A stretch of 64,000 bases of DNA, from positions 638,477 to 702,476 of the forward strand of contig NZ_LMSH01000003.1 in the NCBI RefSeq assembly GCF_001428365.1, written 5' to 3'. This document shows, in pieces, positions 47,244 to 55,617 of this stretch. The stretch comes from Arthrobacter sp. Soil763. GTDB taxonomy: Bacteria > Actinomycetota > Actinomycetes > Actinomycetales > Micrococcaceae. Within the stretch, counting starts at the first letter, position 1. The number at the start of each line of letters is the position of its first letter. Both the position numbers and the translations under genes were made by a program. The notes below the pieces were generated by a model. That model was not told where the DNA came from. It made no database searches and saw only the letters and a program-made list of their open reading frames with translations.

Positions 47244-49405
47244 GCGCCGCCGATTTCCACAAGCTTGCCGAGCTGTTTCCCAACGAAACGGTGACGCACT
47301 CCTACGTCCAGGACATCGAACTCCCCGCCGTGAACGGCACGAGCCCGGGCACCTTCGCGCTGGTCACCCTGGACAACGGCCTGGACCACTCCAAACCCAC
47401 CACCCTGGGCCCGAACACCCTGATCGAGCTCGGCACCGTACTGGAGGGGCTGCGGGACCGCGCCGCGCGCGGCGAGATCGTCGGCGTCGGCGTGACCGGC
47501 AAGCCCTACTTCCTGGTCGCCGGCGCTGACCTGTCCACGGTCAAGTCCGTCAGCGGCCGCGAGCAGGGGCTCTGGATGGCGCAGCTTGGCCACGACGTCT
47601 ACGCCACGCTGGCGAACCTCGGCGTCCCCAGCTTCGCGTTCATCAACGGCCTGGCCCTGGGCGGCGGACTGGAAATCGCCCTGCAGTCCACCTACCGCAC
47701 GGTCTCCACCGGGGCGGGCGCCCTGGCCCTGCCCGAGGCGTTCATCGGGCTGATCCCCGGCTGGGGCGGCGTGTACATCCTGCCGCGGCTGATCGGTCCG
47801 GAAAACGCCGTCAAGGTCATGATCGAGAACCCGCTGAGCAACAACCGCACGCTGACCGGCCCGCAGGCCTATGAGCTGGGCGTGGCGGACGCGATCTTCG
47901 AACCGGCCGACTTCGTCGAGCAGTCCGTTGCCTGGGCCGCGCAGGTGATCGCCGGGACCGTAACGACCGCGCGCACCAACGCCGTCGACGCCGCCGCGCC
48001 GGAGGTTGCCGAACGCTGGGCAGCGTCCGTCGCGGCCGGCCGGGCGTTCGTGGAGGCAAAGACCTCCAACGCGTCCCCGGCTCCGGCCAAGGTGCTGGAC
48101 GTGCTGGAGGCCAACCGCACCCTGACCCAGGCCGAATCCGCGGAGCTGGAATGCCAGACGCTCGCGGACCTGATGCAGACCGACGAGTTCCGCTCCACGG
48201 TCTACGCCTTCCTGGACCTGGTGCAGCGCCGCTCCAAGCGCCCTGCCGGCGCTCCGGACCGCAAGCTCGCCCGCCCGGTGACGAAGATCGGCGTCGTCGG
48301 CGCAGGCCTGATGGCCAGCCAGCTGGCCCTGCTCTTCGCCCGGCAGCTGAAGGTGCCGGTCGTGATGACGGACATCGACCAGGCGCGGGTCGACAAGGGC
48401 GTGGACTACGTACACGCCGAGGTGGACAAGCTCCTGGCGAAGAAGCGGATCAGTCCTGACGCGGCCAACCGGACCAAGGCCCTGGTTACCGGATCGGTGT
48501 CCAAGGAAGCCTTCGCCGACGCCGACTTCGTGATCGAGGCCGTCTTCGAGGAGCTCGGGGTTAAGAAGCAGGTGTTCAAGGAGGTCGAGGCGATCGCCTC
48601 GCCCGAATGCATCCTCGCCACCAACACCTCCTCGCTCTCCGTCACGGCCATGGCGGAGGACCTGCAGTACCCCGAACGCCTGGTCGGCTTCCACTTCTTC
48701 AACCCCGTGGCCGTGATGCCGCTCCTGGAGATCGTGCGCGCACCGAAGACCGACGACGCCGTCCTGGCCACCGCGTTCGAACTGGCCAAGGGCCTGAAGA
48801 AATCCGCCGTCCTGGTCAAGGATGCCGCCGCGTTCGTGGTCAACCGGATCCTGCTGCGGCTGATGGGCGAGGTGACCGCGGCGTTCGACGAGGGCACCCC
48901 GGCCGAGGTGGCGGACAACGCGCTGCGGCCGATGGGCCTGCCGATGACGCCGTTCACCCTCGGCGCCATGGTCGGGCTGCCGGTGGCCCAGCACGTGCAG
49001 GAGTCCCTGCACGCCGCCTTCGGCGACCGCTTCACGGTTTCAGCGAACCTGCAGGCGCTGATCGACAACGGCATCAAGTCCGTCTGGGATCCGGCTTCGG
49101 TCAAGGCCGGAAAGCCGGTCATCCCGGCGGAGACCCTGGCCCTGATGAGCTTCGGGGATTCACCCTCCACCGCCGAAGAGGTGCTGCGCCGCACCCAGGA
49201 CGCCCTCGCGGAGGAGATCGGCCTGATGCTGAATGAAGGCGTCGTGGCCGGGCCGGAGGACATCGACCTCTGCATGATCCTCGGCGCGGGCTGGCCGATG
49301 TTCCTCGGCGGCATCACCCCGTACCTCGACCGGGTGGGCGCCTCCGAGCGGGTCAATGGCAAGAAGTTCCTGGCCCCGGGCGTCGCGTCCGAGCCGGCCG
49401 CCTAG
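47240..49405 (+). CDS. fadB: Multifunctional fatty acid oxidation protein (enoyl-CoA hydratase / 3-hydroxyacyl-CoA dehydrogenase)
   Basis: A 721-residue FadB/FadJ-type protein. The N-terminal crotonase domain (~1-220) shows FLVAGADLS, GLALGGGLEIAL and LPEAFIGLIPGWGG, with hydratase residues. The NAD-binding domain begins at about residue 348 with KIGVVGAGLMASQLALLFA; the usual MG after the loop is MA here. The dehydrogenase active site shows SSLSVTAMAE and GFHFFNPVAVMPLLEIV, followed by the two 3HCDH C-terminal domains. It partners with FadA as a thiolase-linked complex. It ends at a strong terminator. Confidence 0.94.
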   Translation: MSAADFHKLAELFPNETVTHSYVQDIELPAVNGTSPGTFALVTLDNGLDHSKPTTLGPNTLIELGTVLEGLRDRAARGEIVGVGVTGKPYFLVAGADLSTVKSVSGREQGLWMAQLGHDVYATLANLGVPSFAFINGLALGGGLEIALQSTYRTVSTGAGALALPEAFIGLIPGWGGVYILPRLIGPENAVKVMIENPLSNNRTLTGPQAYELGVADAIFEPADFVEQSVAWAAQVIAGTVTTARTNAVDAAAPEVAERWAASVAAGRAFVEAKTSNASPAPAKVLDVLEANRTLTQAESAELECQTLADLMQTDEFRSTVYAFLDLVQRRSKRPAGAPDRKLARPVTKIGVVGAGLMASQLALLFARQLKVPVVMTDIDQARVDKGVDYVHAEVDKLLAKKRISPDAANRTKALVTGSVSKEAFADADFVIEAVFEELGVKKQVFKEVEAIASPECILATNTSSLSVTAMAEDLQYPERLVGFHFFNPVAVMPLLEIVRAPKTDDAVLATAFELAKGLKKSAVLVKDAAAFVVNRILLRLMGEVTAAFDEGTPAEVADNALRPMGLPMTPFTLGAMVGLPVAQHVQESLHAAFGDRFTVSANLQALIDNGIKSVWDPASVKAGKPVIPAETLALMSFGDSPSTAEEVLRRTQDALAEEIGLMLNEGVVAGPEDIDLCMILGAGWPMFLGGITPYLDRVGASERVNGKKFLAPGVASEPAA

Positions 49406-49427
49406 CAGCCCGTTCGCCCGACACGAC

Positions 49428-49467
49428 AGCGCCGCCGTTCCCGCCGACAGGCAGGAACGGCGGCGCT
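49428..49467 (+). terminator. Terminator of fadAB
   Basis: A perfect 14-bp stem (AGCGCCGCCGTTCC / GGAACGGCGGCGCT) with a 12-base loop, then TTGG. It lies 22 bases after the fadB stop and faces the convergent VOC gene. Confidence 0.85.
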
Positions 49468-49505
49468 TTGGCGTGCTGGCCGTGCCGCCGCCAGGAGACC
49501 CCCGG

Positions 49506-49853
49506 TCAGCACTCGCAAATCATCAGCACATTGCCGTCGGGATCCTTGAAGTTGAACCACTGGCCATCACGGATTTCCGTGACCTCCGCGCCCCTGCCCT
49601 GCAGGTGGGCGTGCGCGGCCTGGATGTCGGAGGTGTTCAGGTGGAACGCCGGAACACGGAACACGGCGTCCGGTGCGAAGATCTTGCTGTCCAACACCAG
49701 CCCGGCCCCCTGCATGGGCAGCACGTAGAGATGGCCGAACAGGACCTCGCCGTCCGCCGGGACACCAAGCAGGGAGCAGTACCAGTCCCGCGCTTTTGCG
49801 ACGTCACTGACCGGAACGAAGACGGTTCCGATCTCCGCGGCTATGGGGTTCAT
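49506..49853 (-). CDS. VOC (glyoxalase/bleomycin resistance) superfamily protein
   Basis: A 115-residue single vicinal-oxygen-chelate domain. It starts IGTVFVPVSDVAKARDWYCSLLG, a typical first betaalphabeta unit, and ends DGQWFNFKDPDGNVLMICEC, the standard last strand with a metal-site Glu (Glu114). FHLNTSDIQAAHAHL marks the second half. Substrate unknown. Metal ligands are not complete by eye, so it may bind rather than convert a ligand. It has its own unit between convergent and divergent neighbours. Confidence 0.88.
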   Translation of the reverse strand: MNPIAAEIGTVFVPVSDVAKARDWYCSLLGVPADGEVLFGHLYVLPMQGAGLVLDSKIFAPDAVFRVPAFHLNTSDIQAAHAHLQGRGAEVTEIRDGQWFNFKDPDGNVLMICEC

Positions 49854-50030
49854 CGGCGGTTCCTCCTGGTTGGTGGTCCCGGCTCGGGTGCGGGAAAGCT
49901 CCCTGAAATATACCTGATCGGGATTCCGCCGTGGCTGGGACGTCGGTGTCTTTTGGCGGCGGCGCCTGCCCCGTCGCAGTCCCTCGCCCGTGGCATGATC
50001 GTCTCTGTGTCAATTGATGAGGAGGGGCGG

Positions 50031-51347
50031 GTGGCAGTGACCAGCGCCGTCGTGCGGCCCGGCGTTGAAGCGTGGCAGGCACTGTCGCGGCGGACCCGGG
50101 GGCGCCGGGATGGGATGTTCGCCTGGCTGATCGGGGTCTTGACGACCGCCGGCGCCTTCATCACGGACCGGGGGTGGGAGACCCTGGATGATCCCGGCTG
50201 GTCCGGCGCCTACCGCATAATCGACATGTTCGGGCTTGCGAGCATTCTCCTCGCCCTGAGTTTTTCCGTCGTTGGATCCCTGCTCCGGACCCACGCCCTG
50301 GTGGCTGCACCCTTGGTGTTGTTGGCAGCCGCCGTTCCGCACAGCATGGACGGCTACCGTTCCGGGGCTGTGTGGTGGCTTGGCGCTGCCGCTGCCGCCC
50401 TGTGGGCCGTCATCGCTGCTGTCCGGGCGTGGCATCGGCTGTGCGCGGTTCAGCGTCTCGCGCAGGCTTCCTCCACGGGACGAACGACGACGGTGGGCCC
50501 CAACGCCGTACGGGCAAGAAAACGGGCGTTGTGGCCGGGCCTGCTGATGCTGCTGCTGTTCCTGGCTACGGCGTGCGGCGGCTGGGCGCTGGCGTTCGGG
50601 ACGCTGCCCGCGGAGCTGGGCCGGACCTACGAGGAGTTGGGGGAGGAATCTTCCTCGAACATGTTCGCGGCCGCGGCTATGGCGGCCAGCATCATGACAG
50701 TTGCCGCAGCGGTACAGCAGGGGTGGCGCCTTTTCGCGATGGGCCGGGTCGGACGGCGCTTGGTCTGGGAAATACCCGCGGCGGGGCACCCCGCCCAATG
50801 GTGGCTGTACGGGAACAACGACGCCGGCGAGGTGTCGATGGAGGCGGCTGAAGCACCCGGCTGTGATTGCCTGGCGGAGTTCAGGCTGGTCGTTCCTGAC
50901 GGGGAGGATGAACTCGCGGCGGGCGCCGGCGTGCCGGCCTCGGACTATTGCCTCCTGCATGGCATCGACCGGATCAACGCGATGACGACCGCTGAGTTCA
51001 CCGCGCTGAGTGGGGAAACCTGGTTGTGGGACATGGCCTCTGATCTGCCGGAGCCCGCGGACCCGGAGGCAATACGGTTTCGTCTCTACGGTTTTTGCGG
51101 GCACACCTTCGGCGGAATTCCCGTCCGGGAAGACCGGGGCGGCGTCGACGCGGTTTTCCCGGGAGTCCCGCCGGCCCATGAAGCCAGTGTGGCCGAAGCC
51201 GGCCCGGGGTGGGATAAGCCGCGGCGCCCGGAGGCCGGGGTGCAGGACACCATCGACCTACGCCCGGCCGGCTACGCCGGATTTGCGTTCCGCTACCGGC
51301 ACGGCAGGGCATGGTTTGAGACCGCGCCCTCGACCGCGACTGGATAG
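50031..51347 (+). CDS. Multi-pass membrane protein of unknown function
   Basis: A 438-residue protein with at least five predicted hydrophobic helices in the first ~270 residues (for example MFAWLIGVLTTAGAFI, ASILLALSFSVVGSLL, LVAAPLVLLAAAVP, WPGLLMLLLFLATACGG, AAAMAASIMTVAAA). A ~170-residue polar C-terminus is probably cytoplasmic. The tail holds Cys-rich spots (APGCDCLAEF, DYCLLHG, GFCGHTFGG) and a Trp-rich WWLYGNN, and it looks folded. GTG at 50031 has GAGGAGG upstream. I do not recognise a family. Codon bias at third positions is a little weaker than in neighbouring genes, so it may be an accessory gene. Confidence 0.7.
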   Translation: MAVTSAVVRPGVEAWQALSRRTRGRRDGMFAWLIGVLTTAGAFITDRGWETLDDPGWSGAYRIIDMFGLASILLALSFSVVGSLLRTHALVAAPLVLLAAAVPHSMDGYRSGAVWWLGAAAAALWAVIAAVRAWHRLCAVQRLAQASSTGRTTTVGPNAVRARKRALWPGLLMLLLFLATACGGWALAFGTLPAELGRTYEELGEESSSNMFAAAAMAASIMTVAAAVQQGWRLFAMGRVGRRLVWEIPAAGHPAQWWLYGNNDAGEVSMEAAEAPGCDCLAEFRLVVPDGEDELAAGAGVPASDYCLLHGIDRINAMTTAEFTALSGETWLWDMASDLPEPADPEAIRFRLYGFCGHTFGGIPVREDRGGVDAVFPGVPPAHEASVAEAGPGWDKPRRPEAGVQDTIDLRPAGYAGFAFRYRHGRAWFETAPSTATG

Positions 51348-51400
51348 GCTGTCGGCGCCGGGATGAGTCCGCGGCTCCTGCCCCGACGTTGCGGCGCCGC

Positions 51401-52915
51401 TCAGAGTTCCCGGAGGTTCCCGCCGTCGAGTGCAAGGACACGGTGGGCGTTGGCGCGGGCGTAGGCGAGATCGTGGGTGACCATGACGACGCCGGCTCCC
51501 CGCGCCGCCGCGCCAGTCACGGCGTGCTGCAGCCGTTCGAGCCCCGGCCGGTCCAGGCCCACGGTGGGTTCATCCAGGGCGATGACGGCGGGCCGGCGTG
51601 CCAGCACGGTTGCCAGGGCCAGCAGCCGCTGCTGTGAGGACGGCAGTTCCGCCGGGTGCGCCTGAGCGGCGCCGGCGAGCCCGACGGCGGCCAGCGCCTC
51701 TTGTGCCCGGTCCCCCGCCCCGGCACCGGCGAGCCGGCGCAACCCGAAGCTGACCTCCCGCAGCACGGTCCGTTCGAAGAGCTGGTCGCGCGGCTGCTGG
51801 AACAGCACGCCGACCCTCGCGGCGATGCGGCCGGCCGGGACGCCGGCAATGTTGGTGCCGGCGACGACGACGTCGCCGGTTTGAGGCCGCAGCAGTCCGT
51901 TGGCGTGGCGCAGCAGCGTGGATTTCCCGGCGCCGTTCGGGCCGGTGATGGCGACGATCTCCCCCGCCCGGAGCGTCAGGTCCAGGTCCCGCAGCACTGC
52001 CGCCCGGGCAGGGTCCCCGGCCGGCCCTGGTCCGGCTCCCCCGCGCGGCGTGCCAGCCCCATAGCCGAAGCCGATGCCCCGCAGCTCGAGAACGGCTGGC
52101 AATGCTGGCGGCGCCGGCAGGGTGCCCGGCATCCCCGCGGCTCCGCCCTCCTGCACTACGCCCGCGTCCCGGAGTGCCGCGCCTTCCTGGAGGTCCGCGG
52201 GCGAGCCGTCCGCGACGGCCGTCCCTCCATCCAGGATGATCCAGCGCCCGGCACTGCGGGCCAGCACGTCGGCCCTTTGGCTCAGCACCACGACGGCGGT
52301 CCCGGCGTCGAGCAGCCCGGCCACGAGGTTCCGGAGCCCACTGGCCCCTGCCGCGTCGAGGGAGGCCATGGGTTCGTCGAGGACCAGCACCTCGGGCCCG
52401 GCAATGACGGCGCAGGCGACGGCCAGCCGACGCAGCTCGCCGCCGGAGAGCTCCGCCGGGTCCCGCTCCGTCAGTCCGGAAAGTCCTGTCTGTTCGGCGA
52501 CGCGTGCCACCTGCCGGATCATCTCGGGCCGGGGAACACCGCGGTTCTCCAGGCCGAAGGCCAGTTCCTCGGCCACGTTGGAACGCACCGTCGAGATGAT
52601 GGCCGCGGCGTCCTGCGGCACATAGCCCACCCGGGCGGACCAGACGGCGGGGTTGATCCGGGGATCCCCGCTGCCGCCGTCGAAGTCCAGGCGCTCGGCG
52701 CCGAGTGCGAGGCTCCCGCGCATGACCCCGGAGTGGCCGGGGCGCAGCCAGCCGGCGAGCAGTTTGCCGAGCGTGCTCTTGCCGCTGCCGGAGCCGCCCA
52801 GCACGGCAGTCAGGGTCCCCGGCAAAAAAGAAATCCGGATGTCCCGCAGCGCAGCGGCCGCGTCGCCGTGGAAGCTAAAGCTGCGGATCCGGGCGGAGGC
52901 GGAGGCAGCACTCAC
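51401..52915 (-). CDS. ecfA: ECF transporter ATPase, two fused ABC domains
   Basis: A 504-residue protein with two ABC ATPase domains in one chain. Domain 1 has Walker A GGSGSGKST, signature ELSGGELRRLAVA and Walker B VLVLDEPMASLD. Domain 2 has Walker A GPNGAGKST and Walker B VIALDEPTVGLD. Its signature is replaced by ELPSSQQRLLALA, so the second site is degenerate. The Q-loop region of domain 2 reads LFQQPRDQLFERTV, typical of EcfA proteins. GTG at 52915 overlaps the ecfT stop (GTGA). With EcfT and the S component it forms a vitamin- or nucleoside-type importer. Confidence 0.9.
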   Translation of the reverse strand: MSAASASARIRSFSFHGDAAAALRDIRISFLPGTLTAVLGGSGSGKSTLGKLLAGWLRPGHSGVMRGSLALGAERLDFDGGSGDPRINPAVWSARVGYVPQDAAAIISTVRSNVAEELAFGLENRGVPRPEMIRQVARVAEQTGLSGLTERDPAELSGGELRRLAVACAVIAGPEVLVLDEPMASLDAAGASGLRNLVAGLLDAGTAVVVLSQRADVLARSAGRWIILDGGTAVADGSPADLQEGAALRDAGVVQEGGAAGMPGTLPAPPALPAVLELRGIGFGYGAGTPRGGAGPGPAGDPARAAVLRDLDLTLRAGEIVAITGPNGAGKSTLLRHANGLLRPQTGDVVVAGTNIAGVPAGRIAARVGVLFQQPRDQLFERTVLREVSFGLRRLAGAGAGDRAQEALAAVGLAGAAQAHPAELPSSQQRLLALATVLARRPAVIALDEPTVGLDRPGLERLQHAVTGAAARGAGVVMVTHDLAYARANAHRVLALDGGNLREL

Positions 52916-53664
52916 GAGGGCACCGCCGTCGGCCACGCAGTCATCAGCCGCAGCACCACGGCGGCCGCGGCCAGGAGCAGTGCTGCGGCACGGAAGATGC
53001 GCTGCGCCGGCGGGTCCTGCAATTGCCGGTAGCTAGTCCGTGGACCCGGCAAGCCGAAGCCGCGCGCGTCCAGCGCCTGCGCCCTGAGCCCGGCATCCTC
53101 CACCAGTCCCAGGACCAGCGGCACCGCCTGCAGCCTGGCCGCAGCCAGCCGGGACAGCGGCCCGCGCCCGACCACCAGGCCGCGCGCTTCCTGGGCCTGC
53201 CGGATCTTCTCCAGGCGTCCGGCCATGGCCGGGACCAGGATGAGCGTGGAGGCGAGGACGAAGCTGAGTTGGGGAGGGATCCGCCGCGCGGCCAGGGCGG
53301 TGACCAGGTCCGGAACGCTGACGGTGAAGGAAAAGAGCAGGAGCAGCAGCACGCATGCGGCGGTCCGCGTACCCAGCTCCAGGGCGAAGCCCAGGCCTTC
53401 GGCGGTGACCCGGGCGGGCCCCCACTGCGCCAGCACGGTGTGCCCTTCCAGGAAGAACAGACCGTGGAGCACCAGCAGCGACAGGAAAAGCGGTGCCAGG
53501 ATGACCCCGGCAGCCGCCAGCACCCGCGCGGCCACGCCCGCGCGCGCGGCGAGCAGCGCGGCGGCCAGCGCGACGGCGACGGACAACTGCCAGCTGGCGG
53601 CCGCCGTCGTCACGACCGCGGCGCAGCAGGCCGCGGTCAAGGCCGTCAGCGGGTGCAGGGACAT
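52912..53664 (-). CDS. ecfT: ECF transporter transmembrane subunit EcfT
   Basis: A 250-residue CbiQ/EcfT-type protein with about five to six hydrophobic helices. The coupling helices show the two Ala-Arg-Gly motifs EARGL and DARGF, which contact the ATPases. It lies 3 bases after the S component gene and overlaps ecfA by 4 bases, so all three are one operon. Confidence 0.92.
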   Translation of the reverse strand: MSLHPLTALTAACCAAVVTTAAASWQLSVAVALAAALLAARAGVAARVLAAAGVILAPLFLSLLVLHGLFFLEGHTVLAQWGPARVTAEGLGFALELGTRTAACVLLLLLFSFTVSVPDLVTALAARRIPPQLSFVLASTLILVPAMAGRLEKIRQAQEARGLVVGRGPLSRLAAARLQAVPLVLGLVEDAGLRAQALDARGFGLPGPRTSYRQLQDPPAQRIFRAAALLLAAAAVVLRLMTAWPTAVPS

Positions 53665-53667
53665 GGA

Positions 53668-54495
53668 CTAGGCAGCGGGGTCCGCCGGGACCTTACCCGC
53701 GAGGACCCGGAAGCGGCGGACAAAGGCGAACTGGAACGTAGTGCGCCGCGGCAGGGCGTAGGCCAGCAGTGCGGCAATCGTGAAGACAATCGCCTTGTCC
53801 ATCGGGTCCGAGATCAGGGCCTGCTTGGTGATCGCTGCCAGCAGGGTGTCACCCATGGCGCGGAAGGCACTGACGATCGCCCCGGTGCCCAGTCCGGCGG
53901 TCCCGCCGAACACGAAGGCGGCTATCGGGGCGGAGACGACGCCGGCGAGGACACCGGTGAGGAACCCCGCCACCGGGGCGAAGTAGAAGCGCCGGAAGAG
54001 ACCGGCACGGGCCGCGAGCCCGGCGAGAAAACCGATCAGGGCTGCACCGGCGGCGAAGGGCAGCACGGTGGGGTTGAAGAAGGACCAGACGATGCTCCCG
54101 AGCACGCCGGTGGCGGCGCCGGCGGCCGGGCCGGCGAGGACGGCGATCAGGACGGTGCCGATCGCGTCGAGGTAGAACGGCAGTCCGGTGCTGCCCATCA
54201 GCTGGCCGAGGACCACGTTAAGCACAATCGCCACCGGCATCAGGACCAGCGTTGAGGTGGGCAGGACCGGTAGCACGGCGGCGAGCAGGAGCACCGCGCC
54301 AAGCAGGAAGCCGCCCAGCGCCACGAGGGCGGAGAACGACGCCGGGCCGTTGGCGATGTCGGCGGGCTGGTTCAGCACAAGGAAGACGTTGGTGGCGGCG
54401 ATGGCCGCGGCGCCAGCGATTTCCAGCAGCCGGCGGCGGCGCGGGGCCCCGGCACGGGTGTCCGCGGCTGGCAGGGTCAGGGGCTGCTGTGACAT
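53668..54495 (-). CDS. ECF transporter substrate-binding (S) component
   Basis: A 275-residue protein of six or so hydrophobic helices. It is recognisable as an ECF S component by LPFYLDAIGTVLIAVLAGP and AATGVLGSIVWSFFNPTVLPF. The ligand is not readable from sequence. A nucleoside hydrolase gene directly upstream in the same direction makes a nucleoside or nucleobase ligand the first guess. A short N-terminal polar region precedes the helices. Confidence 0.85.
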   Translation of the reverse strand: MSQQPLTLPAADTRAGAPRRRRLLEIAGAAAIAATNVFLVLNQPADIANGPASFSALVALGGFLLGAVLLLAAVLPVLPTSTLVLMPVAIVLNVVLGQLMGSTGLPFYLDAIGTVLIAVLAGPAAGAATGVLGSIVWSFFNPTVLPFAAGAALIGFLAGLAARAGLFRRFYFAPVAGFLTGVLAGVVSAPIAAFVFGGTAGLGTGAIVSAFRAMGDTLLAAITKQALISDPMDKAIVFTIAALLAYALPRRTTFQFAFVRRFRVLAGKVPADPAA

Positions 54496-54559
54496 GGGAA
54501 AAGTCCTTCGGCTGGGGTTTGCAAAAACCGCCTCATGTCACCTCGGCGCAGCTTATATC

Positions 54560-55573
54560 CTAGCCGTCCAGGGAGCGGGCCAGCGCACCTACGGAGGAGA
54601 TCAGCTCCTCGAAGCACTGGCCGGGATCGTTGCCGGTGACGATCCGGGCGTTCGGCGGCAGTCCCCAGAGTCCGCGGAAGTCGGCGACCGTGGTGCCCGC
54701 CAGCAGCGCGGAGTCGGTTTCGACGTCGACCGTGGCCAGGCGGGTGCCGAACGGGGTCCGTCCGACGGCGGCGCAGGCGGCGAAGGCGTCGTGCATGTGC
54801 GCCACGTAGCCCTGGTCGTAGAGCCGGTGGAATTCCATGTAGAAGCGGATCGCGTCCGAGAGGCACGCGACCAGCGGGTTGCTGGAGCGGCTGCGCTGGC
54901 CCTCGGGCTGGTCCGGGAGCACCAGTTCGGGTTCGCCAGCCCCGGCGGCCTCGCCGAGCCTTCGGAGGTGCTCCGGCAGCATCTCGATCCGCTCCGTGGT
55001 CTCCAGGGCGCAGACCACGGGCAGCTTGTCCTCCGGGAGCCCGCGGTAGGCGGCGTAGACCTCCTTGGCCGCGTGCGGGTCCACCGCGGTGTTCCACTCC
55101 GCCGTCGGCGTGGTGTTGCCCTGGTAGTAGAAGCTGCCGCCCATGATCACCAGGCCCTTGAGTAGGCGCGGCAGTTCCGGTTCGCGGCGCAGGGCGAGGG
55201 CGAAGTTGGTCAGCGGGCCGGTGATCAGCCCGGTGATCTGCCCCGGGTGCGCGCGCACCTCCTCCACCCAGACGTCGACGGCGTGCCTGGCTGAGATCGG
55301 TTGCGCGGGGGCGGGCAGCTCGGCGTAGCCGATCCCCTGCGGGCCGTGGGTCTCCTCTGTGGTGACCAAAGGGATCTGTAGCGGCACCTCGGCGCCGGTG
55401 GCGACTTCAATCCCCTGCCGTCCGCACAGCTCCAGCAGGGACAGCGTGTTCAGCGCCACCTGGCGTGCCCCGACGTTTCCGGCCGTACAGGTGATGGCCT
55501 GCAGCCGGACCTCGGGCCGGGACAGCAGGTACACAATGGCCAGCGCGTCGTCGATCCCGGTGTCGACGTCCAT
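54560..55573 (-). CDS. Nucleoside hydrolase (IunH/URH1 family)
   Basis: Hydrolyses N-glycosidic bonds of nucleosides to base and ribose. The metal-binding DVDTGIDDA (usual form D-x-D-x-x-x-D-D) is at the very N-terminus (residues 2-10). Other family parts are CTAGNVGARQVALNTL, ITGLITGPLTNFALALRRE, LVIMGGSFYYQGN, AEWNTAVDPHAAKEVY and the C-terminal HDAFAACAAVGR. Because the metal loop lies right after the ATG at 55573, the true start may be a CTG at 55621. That codon overlaps the aldo/keto reductase stop and adds 16 residues including the missing first strand. It is 64 bases upstream of the ECF S gene. Confidence 0.88.
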   Translation of the reverse strand: MDVDTGIDDALAIVYLLSRPEVRLQAITCTAGNVGARQVALNTLSLLELCGRQGIEVATGAEVPLQIPLVTTEETHGPQGIGYAELPAPAQPISARHAVDVWVEEVRAHPGQITGLITGPLTNFALALRREPELPRLLKGLVIMGGSFYYQGNTTPTAEWNTAVDPHAAKEVYAAYRGLPEDKLPVVCALETTERIEMLPEHLRRLGEAAGAGEPELVLPDQPEGQRSRSSNPLVACLSDAIRFYMEFHRLYDQGYVAHMHDAFAACAAVGRTPFGTRLATVDVETDSALLAGTTVADFRGLWGLPPNARIVTGNDPGQCFEELISSVGALARSLDG

Positions 55574-55617
55574 CAGGATCAGGGGTCCGGCGTCCCGGGC
55601 GCCGGGGGTTTCCGCGC

